Positions 7,924 through 16,478 of a stretch of 64,000 nucleotides of DNA are shown here, piece after piece (positions within the stretch are counted from its first letter, which is position 1; each line of letters opens with the position of its first letter). The stretch is from Oceanospirillum sp048265165 (GTDB lineage: Bacteria; Pseudomonadota; Gammaproteobacteria; Pseudomonadales; Halomonadaceae): positions 744,001 through 808,000 of the forward strand of contig NZ_JBLXCD010000001.1 of the NCBI RefSeq assembly GCF_048265165.1, given 5' to 3'. The notes beneath the pieces are model-generated. The model ran no database searches, was not told the origin of the DNA, and worked only from the letters and a program-made list of their open reading frames with translations. A program made the translations under genes and the position numbers.

Positions 7924-9008
7924 CAACGGCTCCCGTAACTCAGCTAACTGAAGCGCTTCAGTTCCAGATCAAATCTGATGAAGAAATCCTCGATCGGGTT
8001 TTCCAAAAAGAAACATTTTCAAGCACAGACCTCGCGGTAGCCCGTTTCAGCAACTGCCGGTTTGAGCAGTGTCGCTTTGAGCAGTGTGATCTGCGGGAAA
8101 GTGTTTTCGCCACCTGCCAATTTAGCGATAGCCAGTTTATTCGTTGTGATTTTGAGAGTAGCCAATGGCTGAAAAATGAGTTCACTCGCTGTCTGTTTAC
8201 GGAATCCGATCTCAAGCACAACCAGTGGCTGGCGTGCAAATGGCTGCACTCCCAGTTCAATAAAACCAATTTCCTGCACGCATCCTTTGAACAAAATAGC
8301 CTGGAACAATGCCAGTTCACTGGTTGCCATTTCGGACATACCACCTTTTTCGAATCTGACCTGACCCAGTGCTCCAGCACGGAAGGGATGACAGAGCGCC
8401 TTAGCCTTTACCAGTGCAAAATGCATCCTTTCCCTTTCATGGAAAATAGTTTGACAAAACTACTGATCGCCGAAGCAGATCTTACAGGTGTCGATTTTGC
8501 AAAGCGGGACTTGTCTATGACTCAGTTTATGAATTGTATTCTGAATAACCTCAAAGCAGATGGCGCAACCCTGGTTCAAACCAATCTTTCCAACTGCAAG
8601 CTTAACAAAGCTCAAATGAATGGGATTCAGGCGACAGGGGCTTTAATGACCGGGTGTGAGCTGAACCATGCAACCCTCAATAATAGCCAGCTTGATCAGG
8701 CAAGCTTTCAAAATGCGCAGATGAACCGGGTTCAGTTAAAAAACTGCCGACTGGACATGAGTCAGCTGTCGGATGTGCAGCTGCAGCACGCAAATCTTGC
8801 AAACTCTGTATTAACCTATTCAGATCTTAGCAACGCAAATCTTTATCAGGCGGTACTGACAGGATGCGAACTGACACGATGCAATCTCCATAATATAAAG
8901 GTTGAAGATACGGACTGGACAGGTAGTAACCAACAGGATGCCTTGCCGACCGATGAAAAAAGACTCAAAGCAGAGTTATGGCAAAAACCCCTGCCAAGAA
9001 AACACTAA
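7920..9008 (+). CDS. Pentapeptide-repeat protein B of the VgrG operon
   Basis: 362 aa from the ATG at 7920-7922, which overlaps the previous stop as ATGA; a GTG 12 bases upstream is less likely. It consists of pentapeptide repeats throughout, such as CRFEQCRFEQCDLRESVF near residue 45 and ANLANSVLTYSDLSNANLYQ near the C-terminus. Like the preceding gene it is rich in Cys, Phe and Gln at the N-terminal end and classical at the C-terminal end. The two are probably duplicated copies that have diverged. The last 30 residues are charged and outside the repeats. A 64-base gap separates it from the PAAR-like gene, so that gene may be translated independently. Confidence 0.85.
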   Translation: MTTAPVTQLTEALQFQIKSDEEILDRVFQKETFSSTDLAVARFSNCRFEQCRFEQCDLRESVFATCQFSDSQFIRCDFESSQWLKNEFTRCLFTESDLKHNQWLACKWLHSQFNKTNFLHASFEQNSLEQCQFTGCHFGHTTFFESDLTQCSSTEGMTERLSLYQCKMHPFPFMENSLTKLLIAEADLTGVDFAKRDLSMTQFMNCILNNLKADGATLVQTNLSNCKLNKAQMNGIQATGALMTGCELNHATLNNSQLDQASFQNAQMNRVQLKNCRLDMSQLSDVQLQHANLANSVLTYSDLSNANLYQAVLTGCELTRCNLHNIKVEDTDWTGSNQQDALPTDEKRLKAELWQKPLPRKH

Positions 9009-9072
9009 AAGCAGCAAAAACAGTTAAAATAAATTCAGAAGACCTCTATTGGCATATCAGCAAGGATTTCAT

Positions 9073-9483
9073 ATGTTCGCCAACAGTCAACAAGGTGCCA
9101 TGAGCATGATGATGCCGGATGTGTGTAAAGTCCCCGCACCTCCGGCCCCGCCTATACCCATGCCTTTTCCGAATCAGGCCAACAGTATGATGGCGAACCC
9201 CAGCACGGCATCAACCAAAGTCATGATGATGAATATGCCTGCCCACTCCCTGAAGACCCTTGTCCCCTTAAGCATGGGGGATACGCCAGGTGTAGCCGGC
9301 GGCCTTATCTCCAGTAAGATCATGAGTGAATGCCGCCATATGCTGGGCAGTATGAAGGTTATGATTCAGGGCCAGCCAGCGACTAAACTCAGCGCAATGA
9401 CTGGTCAGAATGGAGCGCCTCAGAACGGCCCACCGGGAACCACCATTAAACCGGCACAATCTAAAGTCATGCTCATGGGGTAA
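9073..9483 (+). CDS. PAAR-like protein (DUF4150)
   Basis: 136 aa from the ATG at 9073, which has an AAGGA site 6 bases upstream. An upstream TTG at 9049 lacks one. The sequence is MFANSQQGAMSMMMPDVCK, then VPAPPAPPIPMPFPN, and later STKVMMMNMPA and HMLGSMKVMIQGQPATKLSAM. This is the DUF4150/PAAR-like fold, with the typical P(A/S)PP.P.P.PN motif. PAAR-like proteins form the sharp tip on VgrG. The protein is unusually rich in methionine. No effector domain is fused: it ends just after the PAAR-like fold (KVMLMG). Confidence 0.85.
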   Translation: MFANSQQGAMSMMMPDVCKVPAPPAPPIPMPFPNQANSMMANPSTASTKVMMMNMPAHSLKTLVPLSMGDTPGVAGGLISSKIMSECRHMLGSMKVMIQGQPATKLSAMTGQNGAPQNGPPGTTIKPAQSKVMLMG

Positions 9484-9488
9484 TCAAG

Positions 9489-10184
9489 ATGTCAATATAT
9501 TCAGAAAACCGTTCGGCAGAACACAAAGATAGCCATGCAGCAGCTCATCCGGTTTTATTGCATGGCAATAAGCTAATGACAGCAGATGTTATCTCGGTTT
9601 CTTCAGATAATGCAGCCGGACTGATGCTGAAGGCACCCATCGGAGTGATTAAGGCCCAGATTGCATTCAGCTGCCATACCCAGCCGGAAGAGGGTGACAC
9701 TGTACTTCTGGCAGATTCTGATACAGGCTACTTTGTAACAGATATTCTCACCCGCCTGAACCCAAGCCCTGCAAAGCAGAGCTTTCCCCAGGGCGTTGAG
9801 CTAAAAAGCAGTAAAAAAATATCACTGGAAAGCCATCAAGAGATAGCAATTAACAGCACAGGAAAAACATCCTTAACCGCTGCAGATTTCAGTTTGGCAG
9901 CACTTAGAGGCAGGGTACGGATACTTGATCTGGTCGCGCTGATATCAGAGTTTAACGGTCGTTTCACAAAATTATCATGGATCAGTGACTGGGCGGAACA
10001 GAAGGCCGGCACCTTCAGGCAACGCTTCAAACGCAGTGACAGAAAGGTTGAAGAACAGGATGTACAAAAGGCAGGCAGCCTTATCCAACAGGTCGACAAG
10101 ACCGCTTCGCTTCGAGCTGAGCATACGATCATAAAAGCCCGTAAAGATGTACAGGTGGATGGTAAGCGAATCCATATGGGCTAA
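9489..10184 (+). CDS. DUF3540 domain protein of the VgrG operon
   Basis: 231 aa. The N-terminal half (ADVISVSSDNAAGLMLKAP, then GDTVLLADSDTGYFVTDIL) and the SSKKISLESHQEIAINSTGKTSLTAAD segment are those of DUF3540. That domain family occurs with vgrG, DUF2169 and pentapeptide genes. The alternating pattern after residue 100 resembles the beta-needle of VgrG tails, so it may be a needle-like accessory; this is inference. Residues about 160-215 are helical and basic. It starts 5 bases after the PAAR-like gene and is the last gene before a terminator, so the operon closes without a recognisable toxin or immunity gene. Confidence 0.8.
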   Translation: MSIYSENRSAEHKDSHAAAHPVLLHGNKLMTADVISVSSDNAAGLMLKAPIGVIKAQIAFSCHTQPEEGDTVLLADSDTGYFVTDILTRLNPSPAKQSFPQGVELKSSKKISLESHQEIAINSTGKTSLTAADFSLAALRGRVRILDLVALISEFNGRFTKLSWISDWAEQKAGTFRQRFKRSDRKVEEQDVQKAGSLIQQVDKTASLRAEHTIIKARKDVQVDGKRIHMG

Positions 10185-10210
10185 AGCGCTTTACTGAAAT
10201 ATCAAACAAA

Positions 10211-10240
10211 AATGCCGCTTGCGATGAAGCGGCATTTTTT
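10211..10240. terminator. Bidirectional terminator between the VgrG operon and the SulP gene
   Basis: AATGCCGCTT (10211-10220) pairs with AAGCGGCATT, followed by a T run on the plus strand and preceded by five A. It can therefore serve the plus-strand VgrG operon and the convergent SulP gene, which ends at 10260. Confidence 0.85.
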
Positions 10241-10259
10241 GCTGGGCACAGAGCCCGGA

Positions 10260-12404
10260 TTAATCGAACAGTTCTTCAAGAACCTTGTTCGAATCACTTA
10301 GGCGCTGAGTCAGAAGCATCACCACAAAGCGGTGCAGACGAACAGCCATAAGCTGGTTATGGGTCTCCATCTCCTGCAGAGACTTAGCGGTCAGGCGCAT
10401 AAGCTGAGTATCCACGACTGCAGTGGCTGAAGCAGTACGGATACCGCCAGTATAAACACCCATTTCACCAATAATGGTTCCCGGCATCATGGTTTTCAGG
10501 CGCTGACGATTTTCTTCGCCTATCTCCAGTTCAATATCCACCTTGCCCTTGGTAATTAAGTAAAGGGCATCAGCTTTATCACCCTGCTTAATAAAGGTTT
10601 CACCGGCTTTAGCATCTACAGGCTCAAAATAACGCACAAGATGTACCACCTCATAAGGCAGCAGATCTAGCCGCTCCTTGAGCACAGATTCCAGTGTATA
10701 TTCACCCGACTCATTCGTTGGCAAACGACTGATTAGTTCGTTCTCACACCACTCCAACGCACGATCCCAGTTAACAAATAAGCCTGCCGTATCCATCAGG
10801 CCTCGGGTTGTAAGCTTGGTTTCTTCACCATCCTCAAGCATCTTCAGGTCAGAGGATTCCAGCAGTTGCTTCAACTCATAGGGTACCGCTGTCAATATCA
10901 GAATAATATTTCTCTGCACACATGCCCGGTGCAATCGAAGCAACGCATTTGCTGTTGAGGAATCTGTGCCACTGACCCGCGAAAAATCAAGAATCATAAA
11001 AACACAGGGAGGCTGGAGCATTGTCTTCAATTCTTCCAGTAACGTATACGCCGTGCCAAAGAACAAAAAACCTTTCAGGCGTACGACCCGAACCCTGTTG
11101 CCATATTTCTCCAGTGCTTTTTTATGACGTAAAGGCCGCTCTACACGACTGCGTAACGTTGTGGCATCTGTATTATGATGGATAACCCGCAAGCGACTGT
11201 ATTGGCGGACAAACATAAGAATCGTAATCAGGGTGCCCAGCAGCACCGCGGGTAAAAAACCACTCAGAATGATCACGGTGAAGATCAGAGCAATAATCTG
11301 ATAATCCATCATTCCAAATCGACTACGGGATTGGTACAGCCACTGATCCATAAAAATCAGCCCCTGATATACCAACACTACAGCGACTGCAGGTAATGGC
11401 AAATAAGCCCAGACAGAGCTACCTGCCAGACAGAAGAGCAGCAGAATAAGAGCCGCAATAATGGCAGGAGACTTACCCTGTCCTCCCATTTGTTGATTCA
11501 GTGTAGTCTGACTTAAAGACAAAGATGCTACAGAGCCACCCATCAAGCCAGTCAGCAGGTTAGCGCCCGATGCAACTTTCAGCTCTTTATCCAGATCAAT
11601 ACTATCCCCAACGGTCAGTTCAAGAGATGTCGCCTGAAGCAGCATGGAAAAGACGCTGATTAATGCCAGCGTAAGAATCCCGCCCCAAGGTAAATTAATC
11701 GCATCAGAGACGCCAATGCGATCATATCTGGGCAGCCAGTTCATAGACCAGAAAGAGAGTGTCCGGCCATCGAAGAACCAGCCACCAGACCACTCAGGGA
11801 AACCAGCACCGAGTAAATTAAACAGGAAGATAAGAATCAAAAAACCTGTCGGCAACACCATAGAGCCGCCCAGCTTTTTCTGAGCAAAAAAAAGTAAACC
11901 ACCAAAAAAGAGAACCAGCCACACAGAAGGGTTAAGTACCAGGTCAAGGCTGAGCAATTCCGGCTGAACCAATCGAATGCCACCGCTGAAAAACAGCCAA
12001 CCAACCCCGGCAAGAAAGCCTGCCAGTACAGGCAGAGGCAAATACCGAATCACACGCCCCAATCGTGCCTGTCCCAGTAAAATCATCACTAAAGCGGCCA
12101 GTAAGGTGCCGCAAATCATAACCAGGCGAATATCCTGCTGAGCTATCGTTTGCTCTGCAACAAGAGCTGCAGTCATAGCTACAGCACTTGGTAATGGGAT
12201 CGCAGCCATGCCATCCCGTGAACTAAAGAAGCCAATAGCCAGTGTTGCGATAACAGCCGTCATCAGCAGTGTGGTGATACCCGCCTGAAATTGACTGTAA
12301 CTGCCGCCACCAAAAAGTAAGGATGCAAACGATAACGAAAGTACCGTACCTATCAGACCTAACATCACTCCGGATGAGAGATTACGCATTGCAGATGTGA
12401 ACAT
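10260..12404 (-). CDS. SulP-family anion transporter with STAS and cyclic-nucleotide-binding domains
   Basis: 714 aa. Residues about 1-410 contain 10-12 membrane segments of the SulP family (MTAALVAEQ, FLAGVGWLFFSGG, GGSVASLSLSQTTLN). Residues about 430-550 are a STAS domain (FMILDFSRVSGTDSSTANAL). Residues about 590-700 are a cNMP-binding-type beta-barrel (KQGDKADALYLITKGKVDIE, then IIGEMGVYTGGIRTASATA) with the expected Gly-Glu and Arg positions. SulP proteins move sulfate, bicarbonate or dicarboxylates across the inner membrane; the substrate cannot be told here. The cNMP domain suggests activity gated by a cyclic nucleotide. An AGGGAA site precedes the ATG. It stands alone between the bidirectional terminator and the MarR gene, 275 bases upstream. 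Confidence 0.9.
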   Translation of the reverse strand: MFTSAMRNLSSGVMLGLIGTVLSLSFASLLFGGGSYSQFQAGITTLLMTAVIATLAIGFFSSRDGMAAIPLPSAVAMTAALVAEQTIAQQDIRLVMICGTLLAALVMILLGQARLGRVIRYLPLPVLAGFLAGVGWLFFSGGIRLVQPELLSLDLVLNPSVWLVLFFGGLLFFAQKKLGGSMVLPTGFLILIFLFNLLGAGFPEWSGGWFFDGRTLSFWSMNWLPRYDRIGVSDAINLPWGGILTLALISVFSMLLQATSLELTVGDSIDLDKELKVASGANLLTGLMGGSVASLSLSQTTLNQQMGGQGKSPAIIAALILLLFCLAGSSVWAYLPLPAVAVVLVYQGLIFMDQWLYQSRSRFGMMDYQIIALIFTVIILSGFLPAVLLGTLITILMFVRQYSRLRVIHHNTDATTLRSRVERPLRHKKALEKYGNRVRVVRLKGFLFFGTAYTLLEELKTMLQPPCVFMILDFSRVSGTDSSTANALLRLHRACVQRNIILILTAVPYELKQLLESSDLKMLEDGEETKLTTRGLMDTAGLFVNWDRALEWCENELISRLPTNESGEYTLESVLKERLDLLPYEVVHLVRYFEPVDAKAGETFIKQGDKADALYLITKGKVDIELEIGEENRQRLKTMMPGTIIGEMGVYTGGIRTASATAVVDTQLMRLTAKSLQEMETHNQLMAVRLHRFVVMLLTQRLSDSNKVLEELFD

Positions 12405-12679
12405 GGGTTCCCTAATTCTTATTCCAGATTAGCGTGCGAGTATTTAATGAGCCAGAACCAAAGGTTACACTGGATAGTGCTTTTCCATGTAACCATGACA
12501 TACTTTACCTGAAATCAGACTCCCCTGAAATCAAGCTCTCTTTTGGGCTAGGGCAAACTTTCATATTCAAACAGCCTTGGTATTTGCCATAAAACAGATA
12601 CAAACCATCTTGTTAGTACCATTTTTTCTTAATAACCAGTGAAGTATATTCAGAGAATTAGACGCGTTAGTTTTCCGGC

Positions 12680-13201
12680 TCATTTTTCTCCGGCAATTAC
12701 TCTCATCTGGCTATCCAGCTTATTCATCAGACGATGTAGTAGCACACGTTCCTCTTCTGCCAAAGTAGCCACCAAACAGCTCTCCCACTCCAGCGCTTTC
12801 GGAATAATGGAATTATACAGCTTAATACCCGCCTGGGTGAGGCTCAGATGACTGACTCTGTGGTCCAGCTCATCCCGCTCACGATGCAGATAGCCTTCCT
12901 GACCTAGTTTATGTACCGCCCGGGAAACTTTTGCCTTATCCATTTTGGTGCGATGACTGATATCCGTAGAGATCATTGTGGCTTGTTGCCCTAACAAAGC
13001 CAGAATACGCCACTCAGACAAACTAACACCGAACTCAGAGGAATACACTGCCGTCAGATTGCTACTGATCTGATCGGCAAGCTGGTTAAAGCGATATGGA
13101 AGATACTGCTCAAGTTGCAAAGAAGAGCTGATAGTCTGATCGGGTGAATCCCTGAAATCCTGTTCAGGTTTATCTGCAAAATGCTCAGGCGCTTGCATCA
13201 A
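12680..13201 (-). CDS. MarR-family transcriptional regulator
   Basis: 173 aa. The winged helix-turn-helix spans about residues 55-135: VSLSEWRILALLGQQATMI, then the recognition region TDISHRTKMDKAKVSRAVHKL, then the wing with RERDELDHRVSHLSLTQAG. This is a standard MarR arrangement, the DxR motif of the wing (ELDHRV) included. The first 35 residues (rich in Asp, Gln and Ser) precede the dimerisation helix and are longer than usual. The ligand and targets are unknown. The nearest candidates are its own promoter and the SulP gene downstream on the same strand, 275 bases away. That gap (12405-12679) shows no other feature. Confidence 0.9.
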   Translation of the reverse strand: MMQAPEHFADKPEQDFRDSPDQTISSSLQLEQYLPYRFNQLADQISSNLTAVYSSEFGVSLSEWRILALLGQQATMISTDISHRTKMDKAKVSRAVHKLGQEGYLHRERDELDHRVSHLSLTQAGIKLYNSIIPKALEWESCLVATLAEEERVLLHRLMNKLDSQMRVIAGEK

Positions 13202-13457
13202 ATTCTCGTTTATTATTGTCAGCTGAGTTTAGTTCGAGGCGATAGTAAGACTTTGGTCGCATCAGGAAGAGTTTATTATAGTCGTATTACTCTTACCTTC
13301 AAAGCAACTCATCATAAAATCTATGCTGGACCAACATAACAGAGCGTTAAAACTGAAGGATTTCAGTGCCTGTAAAATCTGCTATGCTGCACATCTTCTA
13401 TGCCTTGATCTGATACCGATTCCCGATAGCCTCCCCCCAGAAAACAGGAGCATCCAC

Positions 13458-13751
13458 GTGCCCAACAATCAACGTCCCCGTATCACCGCTATGACAGCTG
13501 ACGGCGAAACAATTGAGCTGAACAATATCAGTGAGCTACACCTGGAATGGGATGAAGGCTTGCCTGCAACACTACTTTTATCTCCGGATCACCTTCAGGG
13601 CCCCTCATTGACATTAGAAGTTGGCAGCGCTGAAGATGAAGCTGACAGCCTGACCGAGTACGGCATTATCACCATACGCCCTGGGGCCAGCAATATTGTA
13701 GATATCAGCATTGAAACGGAGTCCGTTGACGACAGTAACGACGTTAGTTAA
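13458..13751 (+). CDS. Small conserved acidic protein of unknown function
   Basis: 97 aa, starting at the GTG at 13458, which has AGGAG 7 bases before it. A longer reading from 13323 would add 45 residues with no ribosome site. The sequence begins (M)PNNQRPRITAMTADGETIEL and continues HLEWDEGLPATLLLSPDHLQG. The protein is acidic, has one possible beta-rich domain, and has no signal peptide or membrane segment. Its compact composition and clear translation start support a real gene. I cannot assign a function. Confidence 0.65.
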   Translation: MPNNQRPRITAMTADGETIELNNISELHLEWDEGLPATLLLSPDHLQGPSLTLEVGSAEDEADSLTEYGIITIRPGASNIVDISIETESVDDSNDVS

Positions 13752-13794
13752 CCGAAATGCCCATAGCCATCAGAGCTGTCTCAACTGTATTGCA

Positions 13795-13905
13795 AATCAT
13801 CAGGGGTACCGGGTCAGAGATCAGTTTAACCAGGCTATCCGCAGCCTAAAAAATAGTGGAGAACTGAATAAAATTATTCCGGATCGCTACGACTCATCCG
13901 ACTGG
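13795..13905 (+). pseudogene. Relic of a family 3 periplasmic solute-binding protein (C-terminal end)
   Basis: One frame reads YRVRDQFNQAIRSLKNSGEL followed by NKIIPDRYDSSDW. That is the signature of the last helix of family 3 solute-binding proteins: a hydrophobic-rich helix, K..GE, then I..RY. Nothing upstream in this frame extends the match, because the 97-aa gene ends 44 bases earlier and uses another frame. It therefore looks like the tail of a decayed gene. The rest of the 303-base gap between the 97-aa gene and glpD holds only glpD's leader. Two intact members of the same family lie 6 kb further on. Confidence 0.4.
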
Positions 13906-14054
13906 ATTGATTCATTGCTATTTTTTCAACAAAACTTACACATACATACAACCAAAATCCGCTACCCAGTCCACATAGGCTGTGCCACTCTGTAACAAAA
14001 CAGCAAGATCGTCAGATAATTTAGCAAACAGCGTCAATACAAGGAGTTCTATTT

Positions 14055-15662
14055 ATGCTTCCGGAACATTGGTCAGTAAAGGGGCGGGCTGAAACCTTGC
14101 ACCATCTGGCGGATAAAGAGTGGGATATCATTATTATTGGCGGGGGTATATCTGGGGCGGGCTTATTATTCGAAGCCAGCCGCAGAGGATACCGGGCCCT
14201 ACTCCTGGAAAAGAATGATTTTGCGTCCGGTTCATCAAGCCAGTCCAGCAAACTGGTTCACGGCGGCATCCGTTATCTAGCAACAGGTCAACTAAGCCTG
14301 ACCCGAAATGCCGTTCAGGCAAGAGAGCACCTGTGCCAGCAATTACCAGGTTTGGTTGAGCATCTGCCATTAGTCATGCCCCACTACCGCAATCACCTTC
14401 CGGGGCGCTTTAAATTTCGCGCTCTGATGTGGCTTTATGACCTTCTGGCGGGGAAAAAGTATCATAAAGGGCTGAGCGTTGCCGATATTCAAAAAGCGGC
14501 GCCAAGCCTGCGCAGCCAGCAGTGTTATGGCGCTACTCAATTTAAAGATGCCATCACAGACGATGCCCGCCTGACGCTTAGAGTTTTACTTGAAGCGGCA
14601 CACTACGGTGGCAAAGCATTCAATTACTGTAAAGTAGACCGAATCCAACTACTTGAATCGGGCAACCAGTCTGGCGGATTTCAGATTGATATATCCCCCG
14701 AAGACCACCCTATGCTCAGCCTTTCGGCCCGGCAAGTCATTCATGCTACCGGAGCCTGGACGCAATCTCCCCGTGCCCATCCATCAGATCCCCATGACGA
14801 TCCGGTAAAAATCCGGCCATTGCGCGGTAGCCATCTTTTATTTTCCCAAAAGCGACTGCCGTTAGAAAAAGGAGTCTGTCTTGTCCACCCGGACGACAGC
14901 CGGCTGATGTTTGCCCTACCCTGGCTGGGGCACTCACTGGTTGGCACCACGGATCTTGATCACAAAGAACACATGGACGATCCGATTCAAATGCAGCAAC
15001 AGGAGCAGGATTACCTGTTCAAAGCACTTAATCACTATTTTCCTGCCAGCAAGCTGACCCCCAAAGACTGTTTGAGCGTCTGGTCTGGTGTTCGACCCGT
15101 GCTTTCAGAACCCGGTAGCAACCCTGAACACAAAGCACCGTCTGATGAGCATCGGGAACATAAACTCTGGTGGCAGGATGGACAGCTGTATCTATGCGGT
15201 GGGAAACTTACTACGTTCCAGAAAATGGCCGAAGATGCTATTGATCAGCTGCCATTCAGCCCTCAGACCCCGGTAGCTAAGCCTTGGCCTGATCTTGGTG
15301 CAAACAGTCATAACCAGGGTGAGTTCTTACTCATACCGGAAACATTGCACCAAATGTATGGCGCCGATGTCCTGCCTCTTAACAAAATGATACCGGTGGA
15401 GCAAAAGGTAGCTGCAACCCCATATTACAAAGCAGAACTGCACTGGGCGCTGGCTCATCTTGCGGTAAAGCACTTGGACGACTTACTGCTGCGCCGTACC
15501 AGGATCGGTCTTTTATACGCAGATGGCGGAACCAGCATGAAAGATGAACTTAAAACACTATGTCAGAAGTATATGCAGTGGGATGACACAACATTTGAAG
15601 ACGAATGGCTACGTTATCAGCAGATTTACCGCAGCTTATACCAACAACCTGATTATAAGTAA
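14055..15662 (+). CDS. Glycerol-3-phosphate dehydrogenase-like FAD oxidoreductase
   Basis: 535 aa. The N-terminal FAD-binding motif is DIIIIGGGISGAGLLFEASRR (about residues 24-44). It is followed by the GlpD signature FASGSSSQSSKLVHGGIRYL and later IRPLRGSHLLF, ALPWLGHSLVGTTD and LYLCGGKLTTFQKMAE. These match aerobic glycerol-3-phosphate dehydrogenase, a peripheral membrane enzyme that passes electrons from glycerol-3-phosphate to quinone. An AAGGAG site sits 8 bases before the ATG. No glpF, glpK or glpR is nearby, so the substrate is inferred from the family. The C-terminal domain (about 430-520) is shortened or divergent relative to E. coli GlpD. Confidence 0.85.
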   Translation: MLPEHWSVKGRAETLHHLADKEWDIIIIGGGISGAGLLFEASRRGYRALLLEKNDFASGSSSQSSKLVHGGIRYLATGQLSLTRNAVQAREHLCQQLPGLVEHLPLVMPHYRNHLPGRFKFRALMWLYDLLAGKKYHKGLSVADIQKAAPSLRSQQCYGATQFKDAITDDARLTLRVLLEAAHYGGKAFNYCKVDRIQLLESGNQSGGFQIDISPEDHPMLSLSARQVIHATGAWTQSPRAHPSDPHDDPVKIRPLRGSHLLFSQKRLPLEKGVCLVHPDDSRLMFALPWLGHSLVGTTDLDHKEHMDDPIQMQQQEQDYLFKALNHYFPASKLTPKDCLSVWSGVRPVLSEPGSNPEHKAPSDEHREHKLWWQDGQLYLCGGKLTTFQKMAEDAIDQLPFSPQTPVAKPWPDLGANSHNQGEFLLIPETLHQMYGADVLPLNKMIPVEQKVAATPYYKAELHWALAHLAVKHLDDLLLRRTRIGLLYADGGTSMKDELKTLCQKYMQWDDTTFEDEWLRYQQIYRSLYQQPDYK

Positions 15663-15684
15663 CCTGGCAGGCATTTTGATTCAG

Positions 15685-15709
15685 AAAAAAAGGGAGCCCA
15701 AAGGCTCCC
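15685..15709 (-). terminator. Terminator-like hairpin pointing towards glpD
   Basis: GGGAGCC (15692-15698) pairs with GGCTCCC (15703-15709). The run of seven A before it makes a T tail only on the minus strand. It lies 30 bases after the glpD-like stop. On the plus strand the hairpin has no T tail, and no annotated minus-strand gene feeds into it. Confidence 0.5.
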
Positions 15710-16478
15710 AAAAGGTTGATGAGTGTGACGAAAGTCATCAGATCAACTTGCTTTACGCAAGATTGGCAATGATTGAGAACCCTCATCCATGAAAAAGTTC
15801 TTGCAGATCTCAAAAAAATTCCATCTTTCAAAGCTTGGAACCAGTCTTGTAAACCCGGCATAGCAGTACCAAATAAAGCACTTTATCCCCAGAAAACCAC
15901 TTGACATCCTCACACAATGACAGTTTCGCACTCTTTTTATGACAGAAAGAAACTCACCGAAAAAAATGGACTTGCTTTAGGCTTAGCACTGAGGTATTAG
16001 TTATTATCTAAATCGTTCTAATCAATTGTTTTATAAGGCTTTCGACAAATAAAACATACCTGCCATATGCCGTTTGGTAAAAAATTATCTTCTACTACTT
16101 ACCCACAAAAGCTGTGAATAACTCTCTGGATAAGTTGAGGAAATTTCTCTGAAGCAGACAAAAAAAGGCATACAGGCTTAGATTGGCTATTTTTTGATCA
16201 CTTCAATTTCCTCCATGGTAAAACGATTGAAATCTTCTATAGCCTCCTATACCAAAGTCGCATAATGTAGTTTACAACTTGGGCAGACCTTTGCTGACTA
16301 TTGCGCCGTTCTAAGATAAAATCGACGCCCATTTTGAATAGAGGGCAAGTGATAACTCTGCCGCTGACAATTCGGCCTTCTCACTCCCCCTGACATACCG
16401 CAGGTTAACGGTCACCTCCAACCTGCCCGGCGAATCACCGCCGAAAACGAACTGTTCTCAGAAAGGCACCCGATTCCG
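15710..16478. other. 769-base intergenic region before ydiJ
   Basis: I see no convincing protein-coding frame. The region is AT-rich around 15950-16250. A TTGACA at 15901-15906 is a possible plus-strand promoter element without a clear partner. The segment 16095-16140 has TGTGAATAA- and TGGATAAG-like words resembling weak DnaA boxes. The last 130 bases are the ydiJ leader. Confidence 0.4.

Noticed and set aside
7255..8426. Long antisense frames within the pentapeptide genes
   Set aside because: Produced by the repetitive codon pattern of the plus-strand repeats; the translated proteins show only that periodicity.
13711..13995. 94-codon open frame after the small acidic gene
   Set aside because: Only codons 29-65 look protein-like (binding-protein tail); the rest lacks a plausible start, ribosome site or composition. 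Recorded as a relic instead.
16095..16140. DnaA-box-like words near ydiJ
   Set aside because: Only two imperfect boxes, no AT-rich unwinding repeats and none of the usual origin neighbours (dnaA, dnaN, mnmG), so not a replication origin.
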